Assembly: GCF_023806465.1 (NCBI RefSeq)
Contig: NZ_JAMSLS010000006.1
Location: forward strand, 62,001 to 126,000
Direction: 5' to 3'
DNA from: Thermomicrobium sp. CFH 73360
GTDB lineage: Bacteria > Chloroflexota > Chloroflexia > Thermomicrobiales > Thermomicrobiaceae
DNA: 64,000 bases
Of this stretch, positions 17,288-25,711 are shown in pieces (within the stretch, counting starts at the first letter, position 1; each line of letters opens with the position of its first letter). Under the pieces are notes generated by a model. The model worked only from the letters and a program-made list of their open reading frames with translations, ran no database searches and had not been told where the DNA came from. The position numbers and the translations under genes are program-made.

Positions 17288-18403
17288 TTAGTCGAAGAGG
17301 ATGACACCGCGGATGACCCGTCCTTCCAGGAGGTCGGCGTAGCCCTGGTTGATTTCCTCGAGGCGATAGGTCTTGGTGACGAGTTCATCGAGCTTGAGGC
17401 GGCCGGCGCGGTAGAGCTGGAGGAGGTAGGGGAAGTCGACGCGGGGATTGACGTGGCCGTAGAGGGTTCCGACCACCTCCTTCCCAAGGAGCACGAGATC
17501 TGCTGGTGGGACTTTCATCCACTCGGTGTTTTGCGGAGTAAGCCCCACCACAACTGTGCGCCCCGACTTGCGGGTGGCGCGGTAGGCGAGGCCGATGTGC
17601 TCGGGTTCGACGTGGCCGATGGTGACGATGGTCTTATCGGCGCCGACGCCGTTGGTGAGGTCGAGGATGCGCTGGACGGGGTCCTCGTACTGGGCATTGA
17701 TGGTGTGGGTGGCGCCGAATTCCTGGGCGGCTTCGAGCTTCCAGGGGACGAGGTCGACGGCGATGACCTTGGAGGCGCCGGCGAGGGCGGCGCCCTGGAC
17801 GGCGTTCATGCCCACGCCGCCGAGGCCAAATACGGCAACCACTTCACCAGGACGCACTTCGGCACGCTTTGTGGCGGCACCAAATCCTGTCGGCACACAA
17901 CAGGCAACAAGACATGCCTTGTCCAGGGGGATATCCGGCTCGACGCGGATGAGTGTCTCCACAGGAGCTACAATATACTCGCTAAAGCACCCAATGCCAG
18001 CAAGCTGTCCGACGTCCCGTCCATCCACAGTATGCAAGCGAAAAGTCCCGTCGAGCAGTGCACCGCCGGTGATGTTCGCACCACGATCACAGAGGACAGG
18101 GAGACCGGTGAGGCACCACCGGCACTTGCCGCATGAGGGAATAAATGTCAAGATGACATGGTCACCAGGCTGCACTTCAGTGACACCGGGGCCGACCTTC
18201 TCAACGATGCCGGCGCCCTCGTGACCTGTCACAATGGGATAGTTGGTTGTGAAGTCGCCGGTGGCGAAGTGCCAATCGGAGTGGCACATGCCGGTTGCCA
18301 CCATCTTGACCAGGACCTCTCCGGCTTTCGGCTCGTCAAGTTCGAGTTCTTCCACCTGGAACTGCCGAGTGGGCCCATACAAGACAGCAGCACGGGTCTT
18401 CAT
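17288..18403 (-). CDS. NDMA-dependent (mycofactocin-associated) alcohol dehydrogenase, paralogue 3
   Basis: 371 residues, same architecture as paralogue 2: MKTRAAVLYGPT start, zinc ligands in GMCHSDWHF, GHEGAG and CGKCRWCLTGLPVLC, Rossmann GLGGVGMNAVQGA. The start is ATG 18403 behind AAGGGGGA. It converges on mftF and has its own consensus promoter. The C-terminal coding DNA is shared almost base for base with paralogue 2 (17288-17494 and 17568-17848, constant offset 4803). Between the blocks and in the N-terminal half it differs, for example in the substrate region and in GALLDGTFRLHTVDG. Different regulation or substrate from paralogue 2 is likely. Confidence 0.92.
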   Translation of the reverse strand: MKTRAAVLYGPTRQFQVEELELDEPKAGEVLVKMVATGMCHSDWHFATGDFTTNYPIVTGHEGAGIVEKVGPGVTEVQPGDHVILTFIPSCGKCRWCLTGLPVLCDRGANITGGALLDGTFRLHTVDGRDVGQLAGIGCFSEYIVAPVETLIRVEPDIPLDKACLVACCVPTGFGAATKRAEVRPGEVVAVFGLGGVGMNAVQGAALAGASKVIAVDLVPWKLEAAQEFGATHTINAQYEDPVQRILDLTNGVGADKTIVTIGHVEPEHIGLAYRATRKSGRTVVVGLTPQNTEWMKVPPADLVLLGKEVVGTLYGHVNPRVDFPYLLQLYRAGRLKLDELVTKTYRLEEINQGYADLLEGRVIRGVILFD

Positions 18404-18475
18404 GTGTCCCCCTTTGCCCATAGCCGCATACCAACCTGCTCGAGATATGGATCCGACGAAGGAGACTTCTTCAGT

Positions 18476-18505
18476 ACTATAGCATCGAAAAACCGAAGCT
18501 GTCAA
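18476..18505 (-). promoter_or_regulatory. Consensus promoter of dehydrogenase 3
   Basis: On the minus strand TTGACA (18505-18500) and TATAGT (18481-18476) lie 18 nt apart, giving a leader of about 65 nt before ATG 18403. It is the third near-perfect sigma70-type promoter in this locus. Confidence 0.82.
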
Positions 18506-19024
18506 TCATGCCTTGGAGAAATCGCCTGGAAAGCTTGGAATATCCACAGTTGGTATATGCTCCATTGACGTCACAGCGAGGGTATCCTCGCGTGTGGTTT
18601 GCCCGTGTGACCGCTGATGGTTATGCGGGGGCTGTGGTCTTTCCAGCCTCACAAACTGTTACGCCTGCGGAGTCCTTGGCGACGGGTACTCCTCCTTGGC
18701 AAGGTGAAGCGCACAGAGACGCGGCACCAATGGCGTACCGGACACAGGGAGAAGAACCCTCCATGGATGTCCGCTTGGTTTGAAACTCGCTGAGTGCACT
18801 CCGCAGGCAGGGTGATTGGGCTGTCTCCTGTTGCAGCTGCGTGGCGATCTGGGATTCTTGGGCCATAGGAAACACAGCTCGACTGAGCCGCTGTGCTTGC
18901 CTACCCGACAGGAGAAGGAACATCGGATGAGCTCCTCGTGGCAGGGAATGCAGGAGGTTCTGGCATGATGCAGTGGTTTCCTCGCAGAATGAGAGCGTTG
19001 TCCGGAGAATCTTTGGCGCTCATC
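18506..19024. other. Intergenic region, no gene seen
   Basis: About 520 bp between dehydrogenase 3 and the CDGSH-Rieske gene. A 91-codon open frame at 18508 has no SD or recognisable motif and overlaps the dehydrogenase promoter, so I leave it out. Confidence 0.5.
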
Positions 19025-19055
19025 TTGCGCCCGGGCACTTCCGCAACGCTATAGT
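19025..19055 (+). promoter_or_regulatory. Candidate promoter of the CDGSH-Rieske gene
   Basis: TTGCGC (19025-19030) and TATAGT (19050-19055) with a 19-nt spacer. The -10 is good; the long spacer and weak -35 make this tentative. Leader about 40 nt. Confidence 0.4.
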
Positions 19056-19102
19056 TGCTATCAGGCTGGCGGATGACGTTGCAGAGGACCGGAGGAGGGA
19101 CG

Positions 19103-19702
19103 GTGAGCGAGGTTCGGATCACGGTTCGGCAGAATGGCCCGTACTACGTCCAAGGCCGAGTTATTCTGGTTGACCACGAGGGAAACGAGATTCCCTATGA
19201 AGGTGAAGAACTCTGGCTGTGTCGCTGTGGTGGCTCATCCAAGAAGCCGTTCTGTGACGGGACGCATAAGCGGATCGGCTTTCGTGGTGACCTTGGGGTG
19301 GAGGTGCGTCGGCGCAAAAGTGAAGTGTCAGGCGAAGGCACGGCGGCGAGCATGGCGACGACCCAGGGGGAGCGTCAGGAGAACACAGATTTCGTCGCCG
19401 TCATGCCTCTGGCCGAGGTGCCGGAGGCTACGATCGTCCGCTTTGAAGTTGACGGTGAGCCCCGCATTCTCGTGCGCTATGGCGACCGGCTGTACGCCGT
19501 GTATGGAATCTGTACCCACGAGGAAGCGGAACTGGCCGAGGGTGATCTCGAGGACGGGATTGTGTATTGCCCATTGCATGGGTCAGGGTTCGAGCTCGCT
19601 ACCGGACGTGTCGTCTCACTCCCAGCGACAGAACCGCTGCCGGTGTACGAGGTGCAAGTCCGCGACGGCATGGTGTACGTGTCGCGGCGGCCACGGGGAT
19701 GA
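19103..19702 (+). CDS. CDGSH iron-sulfur domain fused to a Rieske [2Fe-2S] domain
   Basis: 199-residue two-domain electron carrier. Residues about 1-70 are a mitoNEET-type CDGSH domain: LWLCRCGGSSKKPFCDGTHKRIGF supplies the three Cys and one His of a [2Fe-2S] cluster. After a short linker, residues about 95-199 are a Rieske ferredoxin with CTHEEAEL (Cys-x-His) and VYCPLHGSGFE (Cys-x2-His). The start is GTG 19103 immediately behind GGAGGAGGGA. Two cluster types in one small soluble protein suggest intramolecular electron transfer. A BphA4-type ferredoxin reductase lies about 2.2 kb downstream on the same strand and is a plausible partner, though the membrane-protein gene lies between them. Confidence 0.9.
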   Translation: MSEVRITVRQNGPYYVQGRVILVDHEGNEIPYEGEELWLCRCGGSSKKPFCDGTHKRIGFRGDLGVEVRRRKSEVSGEGTAASMATTQGERQENTDFVAVMPLAEVPEATIVRFEVDGEPRILVRYGDRLYAVYGICTHEEAELAEGDLEDGIVYCPLHGSGFELATGRVVSLPATEPLPVYEVQVRDGMVYVSRRPRG

Positions 19703-19919
19703 GCGAAGACACAGTGGCAGCCAAGTTGCCCCGCATCTCGGCCTGGTTTAAGGAACGAGGCAACAAGTTGCTGCCCGCTGCTTTTTAGCCTGTTCTGCCT
19801 CGGTCGGCGTGAGGGGGCTTTGCTGGGCGTGCTGTCCTAGAAGGTGGCTGGAGACCTGCCAACTCCTGCTGCCCAGAGGTGATCACAAGCTCCCCGCTGC
19901 AAGACGTAACGAAGGCAGA

Positions 19920-21530
19920 TTAGAAACTCCCGCCCGAAGCTGCGCTACCACTTGAGGCGCCGCCGCCATCGCCACTTGTATCGCTTGTTCGGCTGGACGA
20001 ACCAGACAGGAGGGTCGTCTCCACAGTCTTCCAGAATTCGTACAACAGGAGATCACCTTCGTTATCCGATACTGACTGGTCTTTCTCGAGCCAGATCGGC
20101 ACGTACCCGAGCAGATGTGCTGCGCGGAGATGAACGTCAAGGTCTTTGCGGATGCCGAGCGCGATCGCGTACGGAAGCAGCCGGTCGAGATCCAGAGTAG
20201 CGACTCGTTGGCGTGTCGCTTGCTTCACTCCCCTTATGAATCCGTGCCAGCGCATCGCTTCCTCCTTGCCCTGGCTCGTCGTCTCATGGAGCAAGTCAGC
20301 GACAACAAGCCACAGAAGGCCACTCGGAAGAAGCGCAAGAACACCGATCCCACCGGACGGGGTCTCTGCAAGCAAAAAGACCGCCAGAGCAAGGACGCCG
20401 AGCAGTAGACCGATCACGCCGGGAATCAAGAAAGCGATGCGTCGACGGCGAATGTTCGGATCGAACCAACCGCGGCGAATGAGTTCGGCACGGATCGCCT
20501 GTTGAGCGCGAGGCCAGTTTTCCCAAAGGGCGGAGCGTAGAGCCTGTACGGCCACAGGCACCTGTCCGGCAAGCGGCTTGAGGCTGTCCCAGACCACACG
20601 CTCATAGTCTGACTGGACAACCTGTGGATCCCGAAGAGCAATATGGACCAGCGGCTCGGCTGCAGCGTCTGGGAACTTTCGATGGACCAAGGCTAGCGAG
20701 CGACTCGGTAGTGTCTTGGGAACGGGCTGGAGGCTCAGCGCACCACGCCGTGCGAGATCAAAGAATGTCGCGATCATCAAGTCAAAGATGACTCGTCCCC
20801 GGACAAGTGCTCCGGCGAGCGCTGGCGCGAGATCACTTGGCGGCTCAGTCGTTGTCAGAGGAGGAGACCGTCGTGCGGGTCGTGGAATCCTCATCCACAA
20901 CACGGCTCCCCAAGCCAGAACCACGATAGTGGCAACGAACCAGATCAGGTTGAGGTTCTGATGCGCGAGGGTATCAGCCATGCGCTGGAACCAATTCCGC
21001 TGCTGGGGTGGGGGACCGACCGTAAGGTTCCGGTGAATCGCATCGAGACCCACAGCAATACCTGCCGCAAACCGACCCTCGCGCAGTGCTGGGAGCATCT
21101 CTGCGGCAATCCGATCGAGCTCGTGCTGGCGAAGAACACCGCTGCGCACATGTGCCTCGCCAGCGACAATCGCAAAGTGGCCGTGCCGCGGATCGTTTGG
21201 CTGAAGATTGAAGAGCAGCACCACGCCATCGCGCGCTCCCGGTGCGGACTGGATGCTCCAAGCATCCATGAGTACTCGGGCATCAGCCACGGTCTCCTCG
21301 AAGGACGCATCATGGAGCCGCAGATAGACGACGATTGGTGCACCGACCTGGTTGATGGCCGCGGCGCGCCGCTCAAGATCGGTTATCTCAGCTGGTGTCA
21401 AGACAGCTGCCCGATCATAGACGTATCGTCCAGGTTGGGGAGAGCCGAAGTCGTTCGCTCCGCGCGCTACCCACGGGAAGGGGATCACTACTCCGAGGAG
21501 GAGGATCAGGCCAAGAAACCAGCGACGCAC
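19920..21530 (-). CDS. Exported TPM-domain/DUF2207-type membrane protein
   Basis: 536 residues. A signal peptide (MRRWFLGLILLLGVVIPFPWVARG) is followed by a TPM domain, about residues 30-165: YVYDRAAVLTPAEITDLERRAAAI, APIVVYLRL, DGVVLLFNL. Transmembrane segments lie near 195-215 and 365-405 (two close helices). A cytosolic DUF2207-like region with LAPALAGALVRGRVIFDLMIATFFDLARRGAL lies between, and the tail is Ser/Gly-rich and low-complexity. Such proteins are called YgcG-like; their function is not established, with proposed roles in membrane protein quality or assembly. The start ATG 21530 coincides with the signal peptide. Confidence 0.82.
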   Translation of the reverse strand: MRRWFLGLILLLGVVIPFPWVARGANDFGSPQPGRYVYDRAAVLTPAEITDLERRAAAINQVGAPIVVYLRLHDASFEETVADARVLMDAWSIQSAPGARDGVVLLFNLQPNDPRHGHFAIVAGEAHVRSGVLRQHELDRIAAEMLPALREGRFAAGIAVGLDAIHRNLTVGPPPQQRNWFQRMADTLAHQNLNLIWFVATIVVLAWGAVLWMRIPRPARRSPPLTTTEPPSDLAPALAGALVRGRVIFDLMIATFFDLARRGALSLQPVPKTLPSRSLALVHRKFPDAAAEPLVHIALRDPQVVQSDYERVVWDSLKPLAGQVPVAVQALRSALWENWPRAQQAIRAELIRRGWFDPNIRRRRIAFLIPGVIGLLLGVLALAVFLLAETPSGGIGVLALLPSGLLWLVVADLLHETTSQGKEEAMRWHGFIRGVKQATRQRVATLDLDRLLPYAIALGIRKDLDVHLRAAHLLGYVPIWLEKDQSVSDNEGDLLLYEFWKTVETTLLSGSSSRTSDTSGDGGGASSGSAASGGSF

Positions 21531-21918
21531 TGCTCACCTCAAGCGACTCCGCACACACCCAATGAAGTATCAACCGCGATCTTCCTTGAGTCAACAAGGA
21601 ACACTTTCTTCACAACCACAGTGCTGCTTACCGCAAACCATGGGTAGTCTCCATCGCCTAACCGTCGTCTTCCATTGACGGAGAACGCAGGTCGTCAGTT
21701 GAGCGTCACCCAGAAGGTTGGGAACGTGCGACAATGTTCTTCCGGCGTGGAGGATGCACGATCTCCACCGCCCAAGTCTCCCTGCTAGGGCATACTGTGG
21801 GCATCGTCTGCTGCGGAGTCCCTCGGAGAAGGGGACCCTCGTCCAGGGGGGTAGCGCCGGAAACAACTGCGGTAAGTGCTGCGGAACACAGTAGTGCTCC
21901 ACAACAAGGGGTAGTGTC
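21531..21918. other. Divergent intergenic region
   Basis: About 390 bp between the TPM protein (minus) and the ferredoxin reductase (plus). No credible gene or clear promoter pair was recognised. Confidence 0.5.
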
Positions 21919-23133
21919 ATGCCTGAGACGTGCTTGGTCATCGGTGCCGGAGTTGCAGCGTTCGGCTTTGCCAATGCGATTCGTGATGCTGGATACCAGG
22001 GACGATTGATTATCGTCGGGGCAGAAGAGTCCCCCCCGTATGAGCGTCCTCCGCTGTCAAAGGCGTATCTCCTTGGGAAGAAGCACGAGGATGATCTGAT
22101 CTATCGACCACTCTCGTTCTACGAGGAACGCGGGATCACGCTTGTGCTCGGTGAACGGATTGCCTCTCTCGACCTTCAGGCGCGCTCAGCGCAGGCGGAG
22201 AGTGGAAAGACCTACCATTTCGATCAGCTGGTGCTGGCAACGGGAGCAAATCCTATCCGGTTACCGATACCAGGAGCTGAACTCCCTGGCGTGCGCGTCC
22301 TCCGGTCAATGGCTGACGCGCGAGCGTTACGCGACGACCTCCACCGCGTTGAGCGGGTATTCGTGATTGGGGGTGGGTTCATTGGCTGTGAGGTCGCAGC
22401 AAGCGCCCGGACGTTGGGGAAACAGGTGACGCTGGTCGAGACGATGCCAGTGCTGCTTGGACGAGCGTTGGGTGAGCAGATCGGGAGTGCAATCGCCCGT
22501 GTGCACGAGCGCCGCAGTGTTGTCCTGCGCTTGGGCCGGCGGGTCGAAGCGCTGGAAGGGCGGGCGCGGGTGGAACGTGCCATTCTGGACGACGGAACGG
22601 TGCTCCCGTGTGATCTTGTGGTGGTTGGAATTGGAGTTCGGCCAGCCCTGCCGGCTATCGACGGCGACCTCGAGATCGACAACGGCGTGGTGGTTGATGC
22701 GACCTGTGCCGCGAGCGCTCCAGGTGTCTGGGCGGCGGGAGACGTGGCACGTTGGTGGCATCCAACGATCCAGCGAGCCATTCGAGTGGAACACTACGAC
22801 AACGCACTGGCAATGGGAGCGGCCGTTGCCAAGGCGGTGGCAGGACAGCCAGAGCCATACGCTCCAGTGCCATCGTTCTGGTCGGATCAATACGACCTGA
22901 CCATTCAATATTACGGTTATCCTGTGGAATGGGATGAGATCATCGTCCGAGGCGATCTCGACGAGCCGGCCTTCACGGCTTTCTACTTGGCCAGTGGTCG
23001 GATTTTTGGTGCAGTAATCGTGGGGCGGCCCAAAGATATGCGGCCGGCCCGCCGACTCGTTGAGCGGTTGGCGCAGGTCGACCGAGCAGTGCTGAGTGAT
23101 CCAGAGGTCGACCTGCGCACGCTCCTTTCTTGA
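21919..23133 (+). CDS. Rieske-type ferredoxin reductase (NAD(P)H:FAD oxidoreductase)
   Basis: 404-residue FAD/NAD(P)H disulfide-reductase-fold protein of the BphA4/RhoR ferredoxin reductase type. The FAD-binding GAGVAAFGFANAIRDAGY is at the N-terminus, the PPYERPPLSKAYLLG stretch follows, and ATGANP, the NAD-binding FVIGGGFIGCEVAASA, and the second FAD motif VWAAGDVARW come later. C-terminal residues 310-404 form the interface domain (FWSDQYDLTIQYYG) typical of the ferredoxin reductases. It transfers electrons from NAD(P)H to a Rieske or ferredoxin partner; the CDGSH-Rieske protein is the obvious local candidate. No redox-active Cys pair is present, which rules out disulfide reductases. Confidence 0.9.
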   Translation: MPETCLVIGAGVAAFGFANAIRDAGYQGRLIIVGAEESPPYERPPLSKAYLLGKKHEDDLIYRPLSFYEERGITLVLGERIASLDLQARSAQAESGKTYHFDQLVLATGANPIRLPIPGAELPGVRVLRSMADARALRDDLHRVERVFVIGGGFIGCEVAASARTLGKQVTLVETMPVLLGRALGEQIGSAIARVHERRSVVLRLGRRVEALEGRARVERAILDDGTVLPCDLVVVGIGVRPALPAIDGDLEIDNGVVVDATCAASAPGVWAAGDVARWWHPTIQRAIRVEHYDNALAMGAAVAKAVAGQPEPYAPVPSFWSDQYDLTIQYYGYPVEWDEIIVRGDLDEPAFTAFYLASGRIFGAVIVGRPKDMRPARRLVERLAQVDRAVLSDPEVDLRTLLS

Positions 23134-23154
23134 CGCTGGAGAAGGTCGACGAAT

Positions 23155-23493
23155 CTAACGTGTGACCGGTAGACCGGTACGTGTCCAGGCAATCATGCCG
23201 CCGGCGAGATTGGCGACACGAGTAAAGCCTGCCTGTTGAAGGATCATAGTGGCGTAAGCGCTCCGGTTGCCGCTCCGGCAGACAAGAATAAGTTCGCGAT
23301 TCGGGTCGAGTTCGCTCAGACGGGCAGGGAGCTCGTCGAGCGGAACGAGGCGCGCTCCGGGAATGTGCCCGGCCCGCCATTCATGGGGCTCGCGCACATC
23401 GATGATGAGGGCTCCTGACTGCTGGCGAGCATGCGCTTCAGCTGGCGTGACTTCTGGTACACGAAACCGACTAAGCAGACGACCCAGCACCAT
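23155..23493 (-). CDS. Single-domain rhodanese
   Basis: 112-residue rhodanese (sulfurtransferase) with IIDVREPHEWRAGHIPGARLVPLDEL and the active-site loop VCRSGNRSA carrying the catalytic Cys that accepts persulfide sulfur. The start is ATG 23493 with GGAAGGGAG upstream. It is the last gene of the ArsR-led sulfur operon, 122 bp after the metallo-beta-lactamase gene with a hairpin between, so its expression may be attenuated relative to upstream genes. Confidence 0.9.
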   Translation of the reverse strand: MVLGRLLSRFRVPEVTPAEAHARQQSGALIIDVREPHEWRAGHIPGARLVPLDELPARLSELDPNRELILVCRSGNRSAYATMILQQAGFTRVANLAGGMIAWTRTGLPVTR

Positions 23494-23563
23494 CTTCTCC
23501 CTTCCAAACAGGGCGCACGAAGCGACACGAGCGTAGGAACCTTGGGCAGAGCATTGCCGCCGC

Positions 23564-23594
23564 TGGGGCAAGGCCCAGGCCTGACCTTGCCCCA
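23564..23594 (-). terminator. Intercistronic hairpin in the sulfur operon
   Basis: TGGGGCAAGG (23564-23573) pairs perfectly with CCTTGCCCCA (23585-23594), loop 11 nt, between the metallo-beta-lactamase and rhodanese genes. It may be a terminator with a separate downstream promoter, or a partial terminator/mRNA-stability element. Confidence 0.55.
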
Positions 23595-23615
23595 CGGCGA
23601 TCCAGTCAAGGCTCG

Positions 23616-25010
23616 TTACACGGCGACTGCAGCTCCGCGCGTGACCGGATGGCCAGCTCCACGCCAGGCGTCCATACCACCCTCCACCGACCAGACGTGT
23701 TCGAATCCATGGGCCTGGAGCAGACTTCCAGCCAGGACACTACGCGCACCAGCGCCACAGACAAAGACAACCGGACGAGTTGGATCCAAGGAGGCGAGTT
23801 CGTTCGGTAGCCGATAGAAGGGGATGTGCCGTGCCCCAGCGATGTGTCCCTCGACCCATTCGGATGACTCGCGGACATCAACGAGTTGGAGGAGTGGCTC
23901 GTTCTCCAGCCATTGGGCCAGCTTCTGAACGGTGAGCAGTGCGAGCGTTTGGTACGGGTAGCCAGCACGCTCCCACGCGGGCATTCCTCCGGCCAGGTAA
24001 CCGATGACTTGGTCATAGCCGATCACGGCCAGCATCTGGACGGCGCGGAGTGCATCCTCCTCGCGGTCGACGACCAGGACAAGCGGTCGATCGGGTGGCA
24101 CAACGAGGCCGACACGGTTCTGGAACTGGCCGCTATCCAGGGCAACCGAAATGGCCGCTGGGATGTGGCTGGCGGCAAATGCTGCTGGCGAGCGAATATC
24201 AAGGAGAACCGCACCAGCTTGCTGCAGTTCGCGCACTCGCGCTGGAGCCAGTGGCGTGGCCGAGCCGATCCGCGGAGGCTCCGCGCCACGATTGAGCTCA
24301 ACAATTCGCGCCAGGTTGGGTGGGCGCTCCGGCAAGTTCTCATTCATGAAGCGAACGAATGCCGCGCGGTCACGAATCTGTAAAGCGCGGTTATGGCGCT
24401 GCTCAAAACCGATTGTGGTACCGGTCATCCGATTGTTCACGCGGCCACAGAGCGATCCAGCCACATGACCAGGAAAAACGAGCGTTCCGGGTGGGAGTTG
24501 GAGCAGACGCTGGTGAAGGGAATCGAACAGCGCCGCTGCACCTTCAAATCCGTCGATGGCCAGGTCGGGGCGAGCGACATCGCCGACGAAGAGGGTATCA
24601 CCAGTCAGGACCAGCCACGGTTCCGGAGCCCGCGAGCGGTCGATGACGGCGATGACGATATGCTCGGGACGGTGGCCCGGCGTGTGGATGGCACGCAGCA
24701 CGACCTCACCAAGCTCGAGCTCGTCACCGTCACGGAGCGGCAGGTGCGGGTAGGCGACGCCGGCCAGTGCGGAGACAGCGATCGTCGCGCCGGTGGCAGC
24801 GGCGAGCTGGTGATGACCGGAGACGTGGTCGGCATGGTTGTGCGTCTCGACGATGTAGCGGAGCGTCAGTCCCTCGCGCTCCAAGAGGTCGAGGATCTCC
24901 TCGACCATGTCGATGCGTGGGTCGATGACGGCGGCTAGCCCCGCATCGGTGGAGCCGACGACGTAGGCGGCACAGCCGATGTCGGTGCGGAGGATCTGCT
25001 GGAAGAACAT
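23616..25010 (-). CDS. Metallo-beta-lactamase/double-rhodanese fusion (persulfide dioxygenase-like)
   Basis: 464 residues. The N-terminal 245 residues are an ETHE1-like metallo-beta-lactamase: THNHADHVSGH gives the HxHxDH metal site (His57, His59, Asp61, His62), then HTPGH and LTGDTLFVGDVARPDL. Two rhodanese domains follow (about 255-345 and 360-455). The first has a non-catalytic loop (LVLVVDREEDALRA, no Cys). The second has VFVCGAGARS with the active Cys. The family oxidises glutathione persulfide or similar persulfides to sulfite, with rhodanese moving sulfane sulfur. I start at ATG 25010 behind AAGGAGGG; an ATG 5 codons earlier lies on the SD itself. Confidence 0.9.
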   Translation of the reverse strand: MFFQQILRTDIGCAAYVVGSTDAGLAAVIDPRIDMVEEILDLLEREGLTLRYIVETHNHADHVSGHHQLAAATGATIAVSALAGVAYPHLPLRDGDELELGEVVLRAIHTPGHRPEHIVIAVIDRSRAPEPWLVLTGDTLFVGDVARPDLAIDGFEGAAALFDSLHQRLLQLPPGTLVFPGHVAGSLCGRVNNRMTGTTIGFEQRHNRALQIRDRAAFVRFMNENLPERPPNLARIVELNRGAEPPRIGSATPLAPARVRELQQAGAVLLDIRSPAAFAASHIPAAISVALDSGQFQNRVGLVVPPDRPLVLVVDREEDALRAVQMLAVIGYDQVIGYLAGGMPAWERAGYPYQTLALLTVQKLAQWLENEPLLQLVDVRESSEWVEGHIAGARHIPFYRLPNELASLDPTRPVVFVCGAGARSVLAGSLLQAHGFEHVWSVEGGMDAWRGAGHPVTRGAAVAV

Positions 25011-25021
25011 CGTTCCCTCCT

Positions 25022-25423
25022 TCACGAGGCCTCAAGTGTCTGCAAGGCACGCTGGAGCCGAGTGCGTGCTTCGGCAGCCAGCTCGTCGAGCGCGGGATTG
25101 CCGACAATGCCAAGCATGGCTTTGGGATCAGCAATTTCCACGCGGGTCTTACCATCCACTTCGCGGACGACGACATTGCAGGGGAGGAGTAGGCCAACCT
25201 CTCGCTCAGTCTCAAGCGCTCGATGGGCAAGGGGTGGATTGCAGGCACCGAGGATCACGTAGCGCTCCATGTCGAGACCAAGCTTCTGGCGCAGCGTCTC
25301 TTTGACGTCGATCGTGGTCAGGACGCCGAACCCTTCGCTCTTGAGCACCTCCTGTACCTTGGTCAACACTTCGTCGAACGGCTTCTCGAGATCGACCCCG
25401 AAGCCGTAACGACCTGTGAACAT
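25022..25423 (-). CDS. DUF302 family protein
   Basis: 133 residues. MFTGRYGFGVDLEKPFDEVLTKVQEVLKSEGFGVLTTIDVKETL and YVILGACNPPLAHRALETEREVGLLLPCNVVVRE are typical DUF302. The fold is a small alpha/beta sandwich; biochemical function is unproven. DUF302 genes frequently occur with rhodaneses, sulfide oxidation genes and metal/thiol stress genes, as here. The start is ATG 25423, 8 nt after AAGGAGG. It sits 11 bp ahead of the metallo-beta-lactamase gene, surely in the same operon. Confidence 0.9.
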   Translation of the reverse strand: MFTGRYGFGVDLEKPFDEVLTKVQEVLKSEGFGVLTTIDVKETLRQKLGLDMERYVILGACNPPLAHRALETEREVGLLLPCNVVVREVDGKTRVEIADPKAMLGIVGNPALDELAAEARTRLQRALQTLEAS

Positions 25424-25508
25424 CCTGTCAGCCTCCTTCCCATTCTGTTCGACTCGACCTCGGTTCGAGTTTGGAGCGAGCCAACGGCTCGCTTTACCAG
25501 CGGATTGC

Positions 25509-25706
25509 TCAGCCGCCGCCGGTGGAGCAGCTGGCACTGCTGCTACTGACGCCGTCAGCCGTGCGGGCGGCGAAGGCCGAGAGCAGGCGCTCCGTCTCAT
25601 CTGCACCGCAGTTGGGGCAGACGATCGGCTGCGCGGCCTGCGAGAGCCGGATGAGCTTCTCGAAGCGATAGCCACACCGTTGGCAACGATACTCATAGAT
25701 TGGCAC
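25509..25706 (-). CDS. FmdB-type zinc-ribbon protein
   Basis: 65 residues: PIYEYRCQRCGYRFEKL then PIVCPNCGADETERLLSAFA, the FmdB/CxxC-CxxC putative regulatory zinc ribbon, followed by a Ser/Gly-rich tail. The start is GTG 25706, 6 nt after GGAGGTGA. Proteins of this type may bind metal or nucleic acid; their role is unknown. It lies 5 bp behind the ArsR gene. Confidence 0.88.
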   Translation of the reverse strand: MPIYEYRCQRCGYRFEKLIRLSQAAQPIVCPNCGADETERLLSAFAARTADGVSSSSASCSTGGG

Positions 25707-25711
25707 CGATC

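Noticed and set aside
18508-18783. 91-codon open frame downstream of the dehydrogenase 3 promoter region
   Set aside because: No SD, no motif, and the beginning overlaps the opposite-strand promoter.
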